Shown: positions 1 to 8,504 of the stretch, piece after piece
Numbering within the stretch: position 1 is the stretch's first letter
How the letters are laid out: each line of letters starts with the position of its first letter
Assembly: GCA_963725655.1 (NCBI GenBank)
Contig: CAVRYY010000002.1
Span: 372,001-436,000 of the forward strand
DNA: 64,000 nt
From: CAVRXT01 sp963725655
GTDB taxonomy: Bacteria > Acidobacteriota > Terriglobia > Acidiferrales > UBA7541
Reading direction: 5' to 3'
Made by a program: the position numbers and the translations under genes
Notes under the pieces: model-generated
Told to the model about the DNA's origin: nothing
The model's database searches: none
Seen by the model: the letters and a program-made list of their open reading frames with translations, nothing else

Positions 1-1
1 C

Positions 2-1278
2 GATCGCATCGTGGACCTCGACCGCGCTATGCGCTGGGGATTTGGATGGGAGTTGGGCCCGTTCGAAATTTGGGATGTGCTAGGAGTGGAACCGATGGCC
101 CGGGCCCTCGAAGCGCGGGAAAAACGCTGCCGCCGCTGGTCGCTGAATTGCTTTCCTCTCAGAAATCCTTTTACGGCAGCGAGAGCGGCCAACTCACCTA
201 TTTCGATCTCGCGGCAAAATCCCCCGCGCCCGTCGCCGGAGCCAAGGGCGTAATATTCCTGCCGTCACCTCAGGATCAAACCAAGGTTGTACAGAAAAAT
301 TCTGGCGCCCGTCTGGTCGATATCGGTGACGGTGTGGTGTGCTGCGAATTTCGGTCCAAGATGAACTCCATCGGCGGCGACATCGTCGCGATGGTCCACG
401 CCGGCCTGAAGCGGCTCGATGAAGATTTCGAAGCCATGGTGATCGCCAACGACGCCGTGAATTTTTCCGTAGGCGCGAATCTCATGTTGTTGTTAGTCAG
501 TGCGCAGGAGCAGGAATGGGACGATCTGCACCTCGCGGTGCGTCAGTTCCAGCGCGTCAACATGGCCATCAAGCACGCTCCGCGTCCGGTGGTGGTCGCG
601 CCGCAGGGCCTGGCTCTGGGTGGCGGTTGTGAAATCACGCTGCACGCGCCGCGGGTGCAAGCCGCCGCGGAATGCTACCTGGGATTGGTTGAGGTCAGTG
701 TAGGTCTGATCCCCGCAGGCGGCGGCTGCAAAGAAATGCTGATCCGCGCGAACGAACATGCGGCAGGCGGCGCGCAACCGCTGGCTGCCAGCTCGGAAGC
801 GAACATGGACTTGTTCCACGCGATGAAGCCCATATTCGAAAACGTCGCCATGGCCAAAGTTTCCGCCAGCGCCGAAGAAGCTCGCGCGTTAGGCTACCTC
901 CGCCGCGATGACCGGGTCTCCATGAATCGCGATCGTTTGCTAGCCGACGCCAAAGCCACCGCGCTGGAGATGGCACGCGCTGGCTACCAGCCGCCCGCTC
1001 CGCGTGAGATTCGCGTCTTGGGCGAACAATTTCTGGCAGGCGCAAAGCTTGCCGTTCACATGCTTCTTCGCGGCGAATTCATCAGCGAGTACGATGCGGC
1101 GGTCGCGCGGAAGCTAGCCACCGTTCTTTCCGGAGGCGCGCTCTCGGTCCCGCAGAATGTTAGCGAGCAATACGTGTTAGATCTCGAGCGAGAAGCCTTC
1201 GTCAGCCTGTGCGGCGAACGTAAGACTCAAGAGCGCATCGCCCACACCCTAAAGACCGGCAAGCCCCTGCGCAACTAG
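2..1278 (+). CDS. FadN-type 3-hydroxyacyl-CoA dehydrogenase / enoyl-CoA hydratase, 5'-truncated and frameshifted
   Basis: This is the 3' part of a bifunctional beta-oxidation protein whose NAD-binding half lies outside the window. Bases 2 to about 117 encode the end of the dehydrogenase C-terminal domain (RAMRWGFGWELGPFEIWD). The remainder is a crotonase domain, with an oxyanion-hole type stretch NFSVGANL, the ALGGGCE motif near 610-640 and VEVSVGLIPAGGG near 690-725. The two parts lie in different frames. One base appears to be missing in the GGGAAAAA tract at 117-124; restoring it joins ...ARALEAR to KTLPPLVAELL without a stop. The homopolymer context allows either a sequencing error or a genuine frameshift. 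The dehydrogenase-then-hydratase order matches FadN/YusL of Bacillus rather than FadB. The family assignment is firm and the intactness is not. Confidence 0.85.
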   Translation, partial: SHRGPRPRYALGIWMGVGPVRNLGCARSGTDGPGPRSAGKTLPPLVAELLSSQKSFYGSESGQLTYFDLAAKSPAPVAGAKGVIFLPSPQDQTKVVQKNSGARLVDIGDGVVCCEFRSKMNSIGGDIVAMVHAGLKRLDEDFEAMVIANDAVNFSVGANLMLLLVSAQEQEWDDLHLAVRQFQRVNMAIKHAPRPVVVAPQGLALGGGCEITLHAPRVQAAAECYLGLVEVSVGLIPAGGGCKEMLIRANEHAAGGAQPLAASSEANMDLFHAMKPIFENVAMAKVSASAEEARALGYLRRDDRVSMNRDRLLADAKATALEMARAGYQPPAPREIRVLGEQFLAGAKLAVHMLLRGEFISEYDAAVARKLATVLSGGALSVPQNVSEQYVLDLEREAFVSLCGERKTQERIAHTLKTGKPLRN

Positions 1279-1390
1279 CAGGAGGCTACCCGGGTGTGGC
1301 CTTGCATTTGCTGTGAGTGGTGGGCCTTTCGCATTTGCTGTTGGTGGTGGGTGGCGCACCCTTCGCCGTCAAGGGTGCGGATTTTGATTT

Positions 1391-1466
1391 GCGGTTCCAA
1401 GGTTTTACGTTCTTATCTTTTCCGGGTGCCCCACTCTTCCCGGTTTTTGGGAAGGGGGGCGTTTAG
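1391..1466 (+). repeat. Dispersed hairpin repeat, copy A
   Basis: This is one of three copies in the window (others at 16288-16356 and 45057-45122), all in the same orientation. It starts with a GCGGTTC-type leader and continues into GGGTGCCCCACTCTTCCC, a short loop, GGGAAG and a G-rich tail ending in GCGTTTAG. The inner stem is CTTCCC/GGGAAG. It sits in the 225-base gap between the FadN-type gene and the first amidohydrolase. No coding role is seen. Confidence 0.75.
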
Positions 1467-1503
1467 CTTGAATCGATTTCAATTTATTTTCCGAGGTCAT
1501 CAT

Positions 1504-2940
1504 ATGCAATCAGGTCCCACGCGAACCGCGCTGCTCTCGGCCATCCTACTGGCAGCCTATTTCATCTGCAGCGCCCTGGCGATCCACGCCGAGGGCGGTG
1601 AGCCTCCCTACTTCGCCATCACCAACGCCCGGATTTTCACGATCTCGGGCGCGGTGATTGAAAACGGCACCGTAGTCGTCGCCAAGGGTCTGATTCAAGC
1701 CGTCGGTGCCGACCCCAAGATTCCCGCCGAAGCCTGGATAATCGATGGCAAGGGCATGTCCGTCTATCCCGGATTGATCGATGCAGGCACCGATCTCGGA
1801 TTGCCGAAGGACGATGAAGCTCACGGCGCCGCGCACTCCAATGTCGACCGCGCGCATCCCGCCATGGGACCGGAAGATCGCCCCTACAGCACCCCGTGGC
1901 GAATTGCCGCCGACGAATTGAAGCCCGACGACAAACGCATCGCCGACTGGCGAAACGCCGGCTTCACTTCCACCCTGGCGCTTCCTTCCGGCGGAATATT
2001 TCCCGGGCAGGGCAGCTTGATCGATCTCGGTGACGAGCGCGCGGGAGAGATGGTGGTCCGATCGCACGACGCGGTGCCGCTCTCGTTTCAAACCAGCGGC
2101 AGTTTTTACGGCTATCCCGATTCGCTGATGGGCGCGCTCGCCTACATGCGCCAGGTTTTGGACGATACCCGCTGGTACACCGCGTCGGAAGCCACCTATG
2201 AAGCACATCGCAACGGCATCGCCAGAATCCCTTACGACCACACCGAACATTTTCTCGATAAGTCTCTCGAGCGCCAGGAGATTTTTCTGATTCCCGCGAA
2301 CAACCAGGTTCAAATCGTGCGCGCCCTGCTGCTGGCCAAAGAATGGAACGTCCCGGCAGCGGTATGGGGCGGCCAGCAAGGCTACGCGGTGGCTTCCGCG
2401 ATAGCCGCAGCGAGAGTGCCAGTGTTGGTCAGTTTGAAGTGGCCGGCGAAAGGCAAGGATCCCGACCCCGAGCAGGAACAACCTCTGCGCGACTTGCGTT
2501 TCCGCGATCGCGCTCCTGGGACCCCGGCAGAATTCGTCAAGGCGGGAGTGAAGTTCGCCTTCTACTCCGATGGCCTGGAAGGGCCGAAAGACATTCGCAA
2601 GAACCTGAAGAGGGCGATGGACGCTGGATTGTCCGCTGATGCCGCGCTGCGCGCGTTCACTCTGGACGCCGCGCAAATACTCGGGGCAGGCGATGTCCTC
2701 GGCAGCATCGAGCCCGGCAAGATCGCCAACCTGGTAGTTACCGACGGCGATTTGTTCGGCGAAAAGACAAAAATCAAGCACGTCTTCGTCGATGGCCGGT
2801 GGTATCCGGTCCACGAAGAGACGCCCCCGGACAAACCGGCGGAGCCCAAGCCCGCGCGCGCCGCAATCGATGACGTCGCCGCGATGAATTCCTCGAACGC
2901 GGCCGCCACACGCGCTGCGCAAGCAAAGGTGGCCCAGTGA
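1504..2940 (+). CDS. Secreted amidohydrolase-family protein 1 (HxH motif lost)
   Basis: A 478-residue amidohydrolase-superfamily protein of the imidazolonepropionase-like type. The ATG at 1504 is chosen because it follows CCGAGG and gives a signal peptide of about 28 residues (LLSAILLAAYFICSALAIHA). An upstream extension would translate the dispersed repeat. The N-terminal beta-sandwich strand (ITNARIFTISGAVIENGTVVV) and the C-terminal LGSIEPGKIANLVVTDGD are typical of the family. The metal-binding HxH expected after PGLID is replaced by PGLIDAGTDLG, so the usual dinuclear site cannot form normally; the late Asp (FYSDGLEG) is still recognisable. It is first in a three-gene operon and overlaps the next gene by four bases (GTGA). 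The substrate is unknown. It may act in a complex with its intact neighbour. Confidence 0.88.
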   Translation: MQSGPTRTALLSAILLAAYFICSALAIHAEGGEPPYFAITNARIFTISGAVIENGTVVVAKGLIQAVGADPKIPAEAWIIDGKGMSVYPGLIDAGTDLGLPKDDEAHGAAHSNVDRAHPAMGPEDRPYSTPWRIAADELKPDDKRIADWRNAGFTSTLALPSGGIFPGQGSLIDLGDERAGEMVVRSHDAVPLSFQTSGSFYGYPDSLMGALAYMRQVLDDTRWYTASEATYEAHRNGIARIPYDHTEHFLDKSLERQEIFLIPANNQVQIVRALLLAKEWNVPAAVWGGQQGYAVASAIAAARVPVLVSLKWPAKGKDPDPEQEQPLRDLRFRDRAPGTPAEFVKAGVKFAFYSDGLEGPKDIRKNLKRAMDAGLSADAALRAFTLDAAQILGAGDVLGSIEPGKIANLVVTDGDLFGEKTKIKHVFVDGRWYPVHEETPPDKPAEPKPARAAIDDVAAMNSSNAAATRAAQAKVAQ

Positions 2941-4448
2941 ATCGCCCAACGAACCTGACTAGCAATCGGCGCTCTATCTCCATCGCCGCTGCCATGATTG
3001 GCATAACCGCCTTTCTCTCGGTCCTGCTTCCCGCCCCGGCTCGCGCGCAATCTTCCGGGGTCACCGTAATTCGAGACGCAACGATTCTTACCGTCACCCA
3101 CGGCGCCATCGAGCACGGTTCGATCCTGATTCGCGACGGCAAGATCGCGGCGGTGGGCACGGATGTAGCCGTGCCTGCAGGCGCCACGGTGATCGACGCC
3201 GCCGGCGAGTTCGTGATGCCCGGCATCGTGGATTGCCACTCGCACATCGCGGTGGACGGCAGCGTCAACGAGGGCAGCGTTAGCGTGTCCTCAATGGCCA
3301 ATATCGCCGACGTTCTCAACCCCGACGACATCGTGATTTACGACGACCTGGCAGGCGGGGTCACCTCCGCCAACGTCCTGCACGGCAGCGCCAACCCGAT
3401 CGGCGGCCAGACCGTAGTCATTAAGCTGCGCTGGGGCAGGCCCGCCAGCGAATTGCCTTTCGAAGGAGCGCTCCCGGGCATCAAATTCGCGCTCGGCGAA
3501 AATCCCAAGCAGTCGAATTTCCGTCCGCAGCCTCCCGTGCCCATCCGTTATCCCGCGTCGAGGCTCGGCGTCGAGGAAGTGATTCGCCAGGCGTTCACTG
3601 AAGCCAAGGAGTACAAGAAAACCTGGGACGACTACGATCGGCGCAAAGCGGCCGGCGAAGCCAACCTGATCGCCCCGCGCCGCGATTTGAAACTCGATCC
3701 GCTAGTGGAAGTTCTCGAAGGGAAGCGGTACATACACTGCCACTCCTACCGGCAGGACGAAATTCTGATGCTCATCCGCGTAGCCAATGAATTTGGCTTC
3801 AAGGTGCGCACCTTCCAGCACGTCCTCGAAGGGTACAAAGTCGCCGACGAAATCGCCGCCAGCGGCGCCGGCGGTTCCACGTTTTCCGACTGGTGGGCCT
3901 ATAAGATGGAAGCATTCGACGCCATTCCCTATAACGCGGCGCTGATGACCGAGCGCGGCGTGATCGTCTCGATTAATTCCGACGACGCCGAAGAAGCGCG
4001 CCACCTCAACCAGGAAGCCGCGAAGGCCATCAAGTACGGCGGCGTTTCGCCCGTGGAAGCCCTGAAGATGGTCACCCTCAATCCCGCCATCCAACTCGGG
4101 ATCGATAATCGTGTCGGGTCGATCGATGTGGGCAAGGATGCTGACTTGGCCATCTACAACCACGATCCTCTGAGCGTCTACGCCGTCGCGCAGAAAGTTT
4201 TGATCGATGGACACGTGTATTTCGATCGCAGCCAGGACCTCGCGCAGCGCGCGGTGCTCGAGAAAGAAAAACAGGCGCTTCTCGACAAGGAAAAGAAAGC
4301 GGCCGAGGACGAGAAAAAGGCTGCCGAAAATTCCGCCAAAGGGCCCGATAAGGATGCCGGCAAGAAAAAGAGTCCGGGCAAAAAGAAAACCGGCACAACC
4401 ACCCAGCCCCCGCAAGACGGTGCGGCCAGTGCAGGAGGCGCCCGATGA
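2937..4448 (+). CDS. Secreted amidohydrolase-family protein 2 (metal motif intact)
   Basis: A 503-residue amidohydrolase with a signal peptide (IAAAMIGITAFLSVLLPAPARA). It starts at a GTG within the stop of the preceding gene, which implies translational coupling. It keeps the canonical PGIVDCHSH metal motif, later histidines (HCHSYRQDE and FQHVLEGYKVADEI) and the Asp of INSDDAEE, so it is probably the catalytic member of the trio. The end is a Lys/Glu-rich tail of about 75 residues (KEKKAAEDEKKAAEN, then KKKSPGKKKTG), unusual for the family and possibly a cell-envelope interaction segment. ATGA overlaps the start of the third gene. The substrate is not predictable; imidazolonepropionase-like secreted amidohydrolases often act on peptides or cyclic amides. 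Confidence 0.9.
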   Translation: MNRPTNLTSNRRSISIAAAMIGITAFLSVLLPAPARAQSSGVTVIRDATILTVTHGAIEHGSILIRDGKIAAVGTDVAVPAGATVIDAAGEFVMPGIVDCHSHIAVDGSVNEGSVSVSSMANIADVLNPDDIVIYDDLAGGVTSANVLHGSANPIGGQTVVIKLRWGRPASELPFEGALPGIKFALGENPKQSNFRPQPPVPIRYPASRLGVEEVIRQAFTEAKEYKKTWDDYDRRKAAGEANLIAPRRDLKLDPLVEVLEGKRYIHCHSYRQDEILMLIRVANEFGFKVRTFQHVLEGYKVADEIAASGAGGSTFSDWWAYKMEAFDAIPYNAALMTERGVIVSINSDDAEEARHLNQEAAKAIKYGGVSPVEALKMVTLNPAIQLGIDNRVGSIDVGKDADLAIYNHDPLSVYAVAQKVLIDGHVYFDRSQDLAQRAVLEKEKQALLDKEKKAAEDEKKAAENSAKGPDKDAGKKKSPGKKKTGTTTQPPQDGAASAGGAR

Positions 4449-5902
4449 ACCGCTCCACGAGTTCCATCACGAATTGGACCAATAGCCGCGCCAGCAGGAT
4501 GGCAGGCAATGCCCTCAGGCAGCGCCGGATTTTTCTTCCCTCGCTGGCGTCCATCGCCGGATTGTTGTTGGTGATCGCCGCCCCGTTTCTCGCACCGGCG
4601 AATCTCTCCGCACAAGCTGCGTCGCAGGCTCCGGCGGCGGGCGCCAAGGTATTCGCGATCACCAACGCAAAGATTTACACGTTGGCCGGGCCGGTGATTG
4701 AAAACGGCACGGTGGTGATTCGTGACGGAAAGATCGCCGCGGTAGGCGCGGGCGTAGCTGCACCGCCGGATGCGCAGGTGATTGACGCCAGGGGTCTCGA
4801 AGTTTATCCGGGTTTGTTCGATCCCATCACCGGGATGGGGCTGGGCGAGGTCGATCAAGTTCTGTCCACTCAGGACACCACCGAAACCGGTGACTTCAAT
4901 CCCGATGTTGTCGCCGCCACCGCCGTCAATCCATCCAGCGCTCACATTCCGGTCACTCGCGCCGCTGGGATCACCCATGTGTTGTCAGTCGAAGGGGTTG
5001 GTGGGCTCGATTCGCAATCCGGCGGCGGTTTGATCGCTGGACAAGTCTCCGCGATTAATCTGGCGGGCTGGACCATGTCGGACATGGCCATCGACAAATC
5101 GGTAGCCATGGCCATCTACTGGCCGTCGATCGGCGGTGTCCAATTCGACTTCGCCACCCTCTCTCTCAAGACCAAGCCCTACACCGAATCGAAAGAAGCG
5201 TACGACAAGCAGGTGAACGAACTCTCCGATTGGCTAGATCGGGCCCGCCACTATGCGCAGGCCGTCGCCAAAGGCGCTCCCGCGAACTACGAACGCGACT
5301 TGAAGTTGGAGGCGTTGATTCCGGTCGTGCAAGGCAAGAAACCAGTGCTGGTTTTTGCCGATAGCGCGCGCGACATTCGCAACGCCGTAGAATTCTGCTC
5401 GAAACAGAATTTGAAGATGGTTCTCGCCGGCGGCGCTGAAGCGTGGAGGGAAAAGGACCTCCTCAAGCAGAAGAATATTCCGGTAATCCTCGATCCCACC
5501 ATGCGTTTGCCCGACCAGGAGGATTTTCCGTACGACAAGCCCATGACCCAGCCGGCTGAACTGGTGGCCGCAGGCATCCCCATCGCTTTTGCCAGTTTCA
5601 ATACCGATTTCTCGCGCCGCCTCACCCAGCAGGCAGGCAACGCCGTGGCCTACGGCCTAAGCCGCGACGAAGCGTTGAAAGCAGTCACCGTCAACGCCGC
5701 CAGAATGTTCGGCATGGACGATCGCCTCGGCACCATCGAGCCCGGCAAAATGGCCAACGTGATAATCACCGATGGCGACGTGCTCGAGTTGCGCACCCAG
5801 CTCCGTTACCTTTTCATTCAAGGCCAACTCACCAGCCTGGATAATAAGCATCTTCAACTCTACGAAATGTATCGCAAGCGCCCCAAGCCGAGCGCACCAT
5901 AG
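4445..5902 (+). CDS. Secreted amidohydrolase-family protein 3 (HxH motif lost)
   Basis: A 485-residue paralogue of the two preceding genes. The start ATG overlaps the stop of gene 2 (ATGA). The N-terminus is long, with a hydrophobic stretch (LASIAGLLLVIAAPFLAPANLSAQA) at about residues 34-60 that is a probable signal peptide or anchor; an internal ATG at 4499 is an alternative start. Family features include FAITNAKIYTLAGPVIENGTVVIRDGKIAAVG and the C-terminal LGTIEPGKMANVIITDGD. As in the first paralogue, the HxH is missing (VYPGLFDPITGMG), while the region equivalent to the late Asp reads ASFNTDFSRR. The gene ends 31 bases from the convergent M1 peptidase gene. Confidence 0.88.
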   Translation: MNRSTSSITNWTNSRASRMAGNALRQRRIFLPSLASIAGLLLVIAAPFLAPANLSAQAASQAPAAGAKVFAITNAKIYTLAGPVIENGTVVIRDGKIAAVGAGVAAPPDAQVIDARGLEVYPGLFDPITGMGLGEVDQVLSTQDTTETGDFNPDVVAATAVNPSSAHIPVTRAAGITHVLSVEGVGGLDSQSGGGLIAGQVSAINLAGWTMSDMAIDKSVAMAIYWPSIGGVQFDFATLSLKTKPYTESKEAYDKQVNELSDWLDRARHYAQAVAKGAPANYERDLKLEALIPVVQGKKPVLVFADSARDIRNAVEFCSKQNLKMVLAGGAEAWREKDLLKQKNIPVILDPTMRLPDQEDFPYDKPMTQPAELVAAGIPIAFASFNTDFSRRLTQQAGNAVAYGLSRDEALKAVTVNAARMFGMDDRLGTIEPGKMANVIITDGDVLELRTQLRYLFIQGQLTSLDNKHLQLYEMYRKRPKPSAP

Positions 5903-5933
5903 ATTTTTCGCGGGTGTTTTGATCCAGGCCGGA

Positions 5934-8414
5934 CTATTTGCTGAGCACGGTCATGTTGGGATCGATCATGATTTTCGACACCGGAACGTGCGATCGGAAT
6001 CGAAATGCAGTCTCCCGGCCGTTGGTTTCCACTATTCCCAGCAACACCGGCTTTAGCGCTGTGCGAGCGGCGTACAACGGCACCGGTGCGGTGAAATCCT
6101 CCGGGGTATCCTGCTGCTTCAACTTGCCGGTCACCAGGAAATCGCTGCCCTGCGCTTTGCTGTTGAACTCCACCACGTAATGCGGGATCGCCGTTCCCTG
6201 CACCCAGTCCTCGAAAAACCAATCCATCTTGCGGCTGCCTTCAAGGTCCATCGCCGGGGTCATGAACTTCTCCACCGATTTCTGGAGTTCCGCGTTGGAC
6301 AGAGTCTTGAAGCGATATTCCGTCAACACGAAATGCAGGAACTCCCGAAAGCGCGCGTCCGCATCGGCGGCATTCGGGTCGCGCAGCATCATCCGCAGCA
6401 TGTGAATTACCCACGAACCTTTGCCGTAAATGATGGGCCCGAAGTCACCGGGGGTGCGCGAAGAATCCAGCCGCGATCCCAAGCTCAACGGACCGGCTTC
6501 GGCCACGGGCTCGCCGTTTTTGCCGCCTCTGCCGCCGCCGGACTTGGCGATCAATTCGTCGCGATAGTGCGTCAGCCAGTGCGCCATAAAATGTTGCGAA
6601 GGACTTTTGGAGTCGGTGTACCACAGCGCCAGGTAATTGGCGACAGCTTCCTGAATCCACGCGTCGCGATAGCTGGCGGGGGTGCACACGTTGCCCCACC
6701 ACTGATGCGCCACTTCGTGAAACGGCATCAGGTCATTTAGTTCCTGCTGCTCCTGGACGTTCGCCCCCACCCGCTGCTGCGCGCCGGACGGCAGGAACAC
6801 CAGCGTGGGCAGGTACAGCAAGCCGGGCCAGCCTTGTCCGGTCATGTTGGGGACCTGTGACACATCCATATGGTCGAATGGAAATGGGCCGTTGGCTTTC
6901 TCGAAAAATCGAACCGAATCCAGGAGCGATGCCCCCAGACTTTTCAGCAAACCGGCCGGACTAGGCGGAGGAGGCGGATCGCTGGGGCCAGTGAACTGCC
7001 CGCGCTGCAGTGAAGTTCCACTTCGCATGCTCAGGATCGCGGGGTTGGTGCGTATCCGGTCCATTAACGCGTCTTCCATTTGCTGGCTGGCGAACAAGCT
7101 GATCTTCGGGCTCTCCCCGCCCAGCGTCTCCACCTGGTAGTCACCGAGGTTGAAGCCCGCCAAGGCCATCGGAACGGAGGAGCGCCACCGGCCGGAGTGC
7201 TGCCCGTGGTCGTCATGGGTCTCCACGCCATTCCCGGTGGCCACCAATTTGAGTCTCCGTGGCCAGTGAAACGTAAGATCGTATGCGGCGAACTGATCCG
7301 CGACGTTCAGGTGCGGATACCAGGTGCCTCGCGCGCCCACGTAATACACTCCGTTTCCCGCGTCGCTGATCACGCTTCCGTGATAGTGAATGGCGATATG
7401 GAATTCTTCCTTGGCCTGGGCCGGCGCCGGCAGCACCACCAGAATCTGATCGTTTCCGCGGCGCACCATTTCGCGCCGGCTCATATCGTCGTTCTGGAAG
7501 AACGCCAGCGCTTTACCCTCCGCGTCGGTGCACTCATCCACTGCCAGATAGCGGGATAGTTCGAGCGCGATCACCCGGCCGCCGGGATGCAAGGCCCGCA
7601 GGTGCAGCGCCGCACGCCCACGCAGCGAGAGGTCGTCTCCGATGGTTGTGTCGAGCGCATAGTCCACGGGGGCGAAACTATCCTCCGCTTGCGGAACGCC
7701 GGGCAGCGGGTACGACGCCCAGGTGTCGTAGAACGCCTCGCCGTTCACCACCCGAGTCTGCCCGATCGAGACTTGCTCTTCTCGTTCGCGATCCACGATC
7801 ACGTCAAACAAGCCCGCTTGCTCGTTGAAGAGCCCTGCGTAGAAATACGGCTGCACATTGGTCGACAGCCATTCCGCCAGAATCCGTTTCGATTGCCACG
7901 GATTCGCGTTGCTGATGATCTGGTCCCAGGCGCGCGCAAGAGAATCGTCGGAAGCCCCGGTGGCTCCGGATTCCTGCAGGTCTTTTTGAAGCTGCTCCGC
8001 GGTGTCGTCGGTAAACCGGAAGAGCGCACGGGAGAAAGACTGATCCAGCAGCGGCACATCTAAAAATCTGGCGATCGACCTCCGCTCGGCTGGGTCGCGC
8101 GGCGTGGCGATGGTATGCCCGCTGCCGACGAAAACCGCTCCGGTGATGCGGCCTTGCAGCGGCGAGAAAAACGCCAGCTTCCCGCCCGACAGCGTGATCG
8201 AAACCGGCCCTCGCCGCAGCTTGACGTCTTGCACGTCGTACACCTGCGCGGCGTTCACCCGCAGGTCGTTCAGTGCCTGGTATAGCGCGCGCGGCTCCAG
8301 CGGCGCGGCCGTCGGTCCTCGGGAATTCTGGGATGGGGAAGGCACCTGAGCCGGCAACGCCATAACCGCGACAAACGAAAGGCTAATCGCCGGGAGCAGG
8401 GTTCTGATTCGCAT
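5934..8414 (-). CDS. M1 family metallopeptidase, secreted
   Basis: A zinc aminopeptidase-like protein of about 826 residues. The zinc motif HEVAHQWWGN is at about residue 566, followed by the third ligand in WIQEAVANYLALWY, giving the HEXXH-x18-E arrangement of family M1. The ATG at 8414 gives a signal peptide (LLPAISLSFVAVMALPAQ); a TTG at 8441 is an alternative, and neither has a clear Shine-Dalgarno sequence. The N-terminal 400 residues precede the usual M1 beta-domain and appear family-specific. The GAMEN substrate motif was not found in canonical form. The gene is divergent from the TPR/MA peptidase gene, with about 90 bases between them that must hold both promoters. Confidence 0.9.
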   Translation of the reverse strand: MRIRTLLPAISLSFVAVMALPAQVPSPSQNSRGPTAAPLEPRALYQALNDLRVNAAQVYDVQDVKLRRGPVSITLSGGKLAFFSPLQGRITGAVFVGSGHTIATPRDPAERRSIARFLDVPLLDQSFSRALFRFTDDTAEQLQKDLQESGATGASDDSLARAWDQIISNANPWQSKRILAEWLSTNVQPYFYAGLFNEQAGLFDVIVDREREEQVSIGQTRVVNGEAFYDTWASYPLPGVPQAEDSFAPVDYALDTTIGDDLSLRGRAALHLRALHPGGRVIALELSRYLAVDECTDAEGKALAFFQNDDMSRREMVRRGNDQILVVLPAPAQAKEEFHIAIHYHGSVISDAGNGVYYVGARGTWYPHLNVADQFAAYDLTFHWPRRLKLVATGNGVETHDDHGQHSGRWRSSVPMALAGFNLGDYQVETLGGESPKISLFASQQMEDALMDRIRTNPAILSMRSGTSLQRGQFTGPSDPPPPPSPAGLLKSLGASLLDSVRFFEKANGPFPFDHMDVSQVPNMTGQGWPGLLYLPTLVFLPSGAQQRVGANVQEQQELNDLMPFHEVAHQWWGNVCTPASYRDAWIQEAVANYLALWYTDSKSPSQHFMAHWLTHYRDELIAKSGGGRGGKNGEPVAEAGPLSLGSRLDSSRTPGDFGPIIYGKGSWVIHMLRMMLRDPNAADADARFREFLHFVLTEYRFKTLSNAELQKSVEKFMTPAMDLEGSRKMDWFFEDWVQGTAIPHYVVEFNSKAQGSDFLVTGKLKQQDTPEDFTAPVPLYAARTALKPVLLGIVETNGRETAFRFRSHVPVSKIMIDPNMTVLSK

Positions 8415-8504
8415 TTCGATGGGTGCTATCGACTGTAGCAATTTACGACAATCGGCGGCAAGCGCCTTACGCCTGGCCCCGCCAGCCTTGCTAGAATCAT
8501 AGCT

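Noticed and set aside
1546..2949. A 467-codon open frame antisense to the first amidohydrolase.
   Set aside because: It lies wholly opposite a gene with signal peptide, family motifs and operon coupling, and shows no domain of its own. Long antisense frames are common at this GC content.
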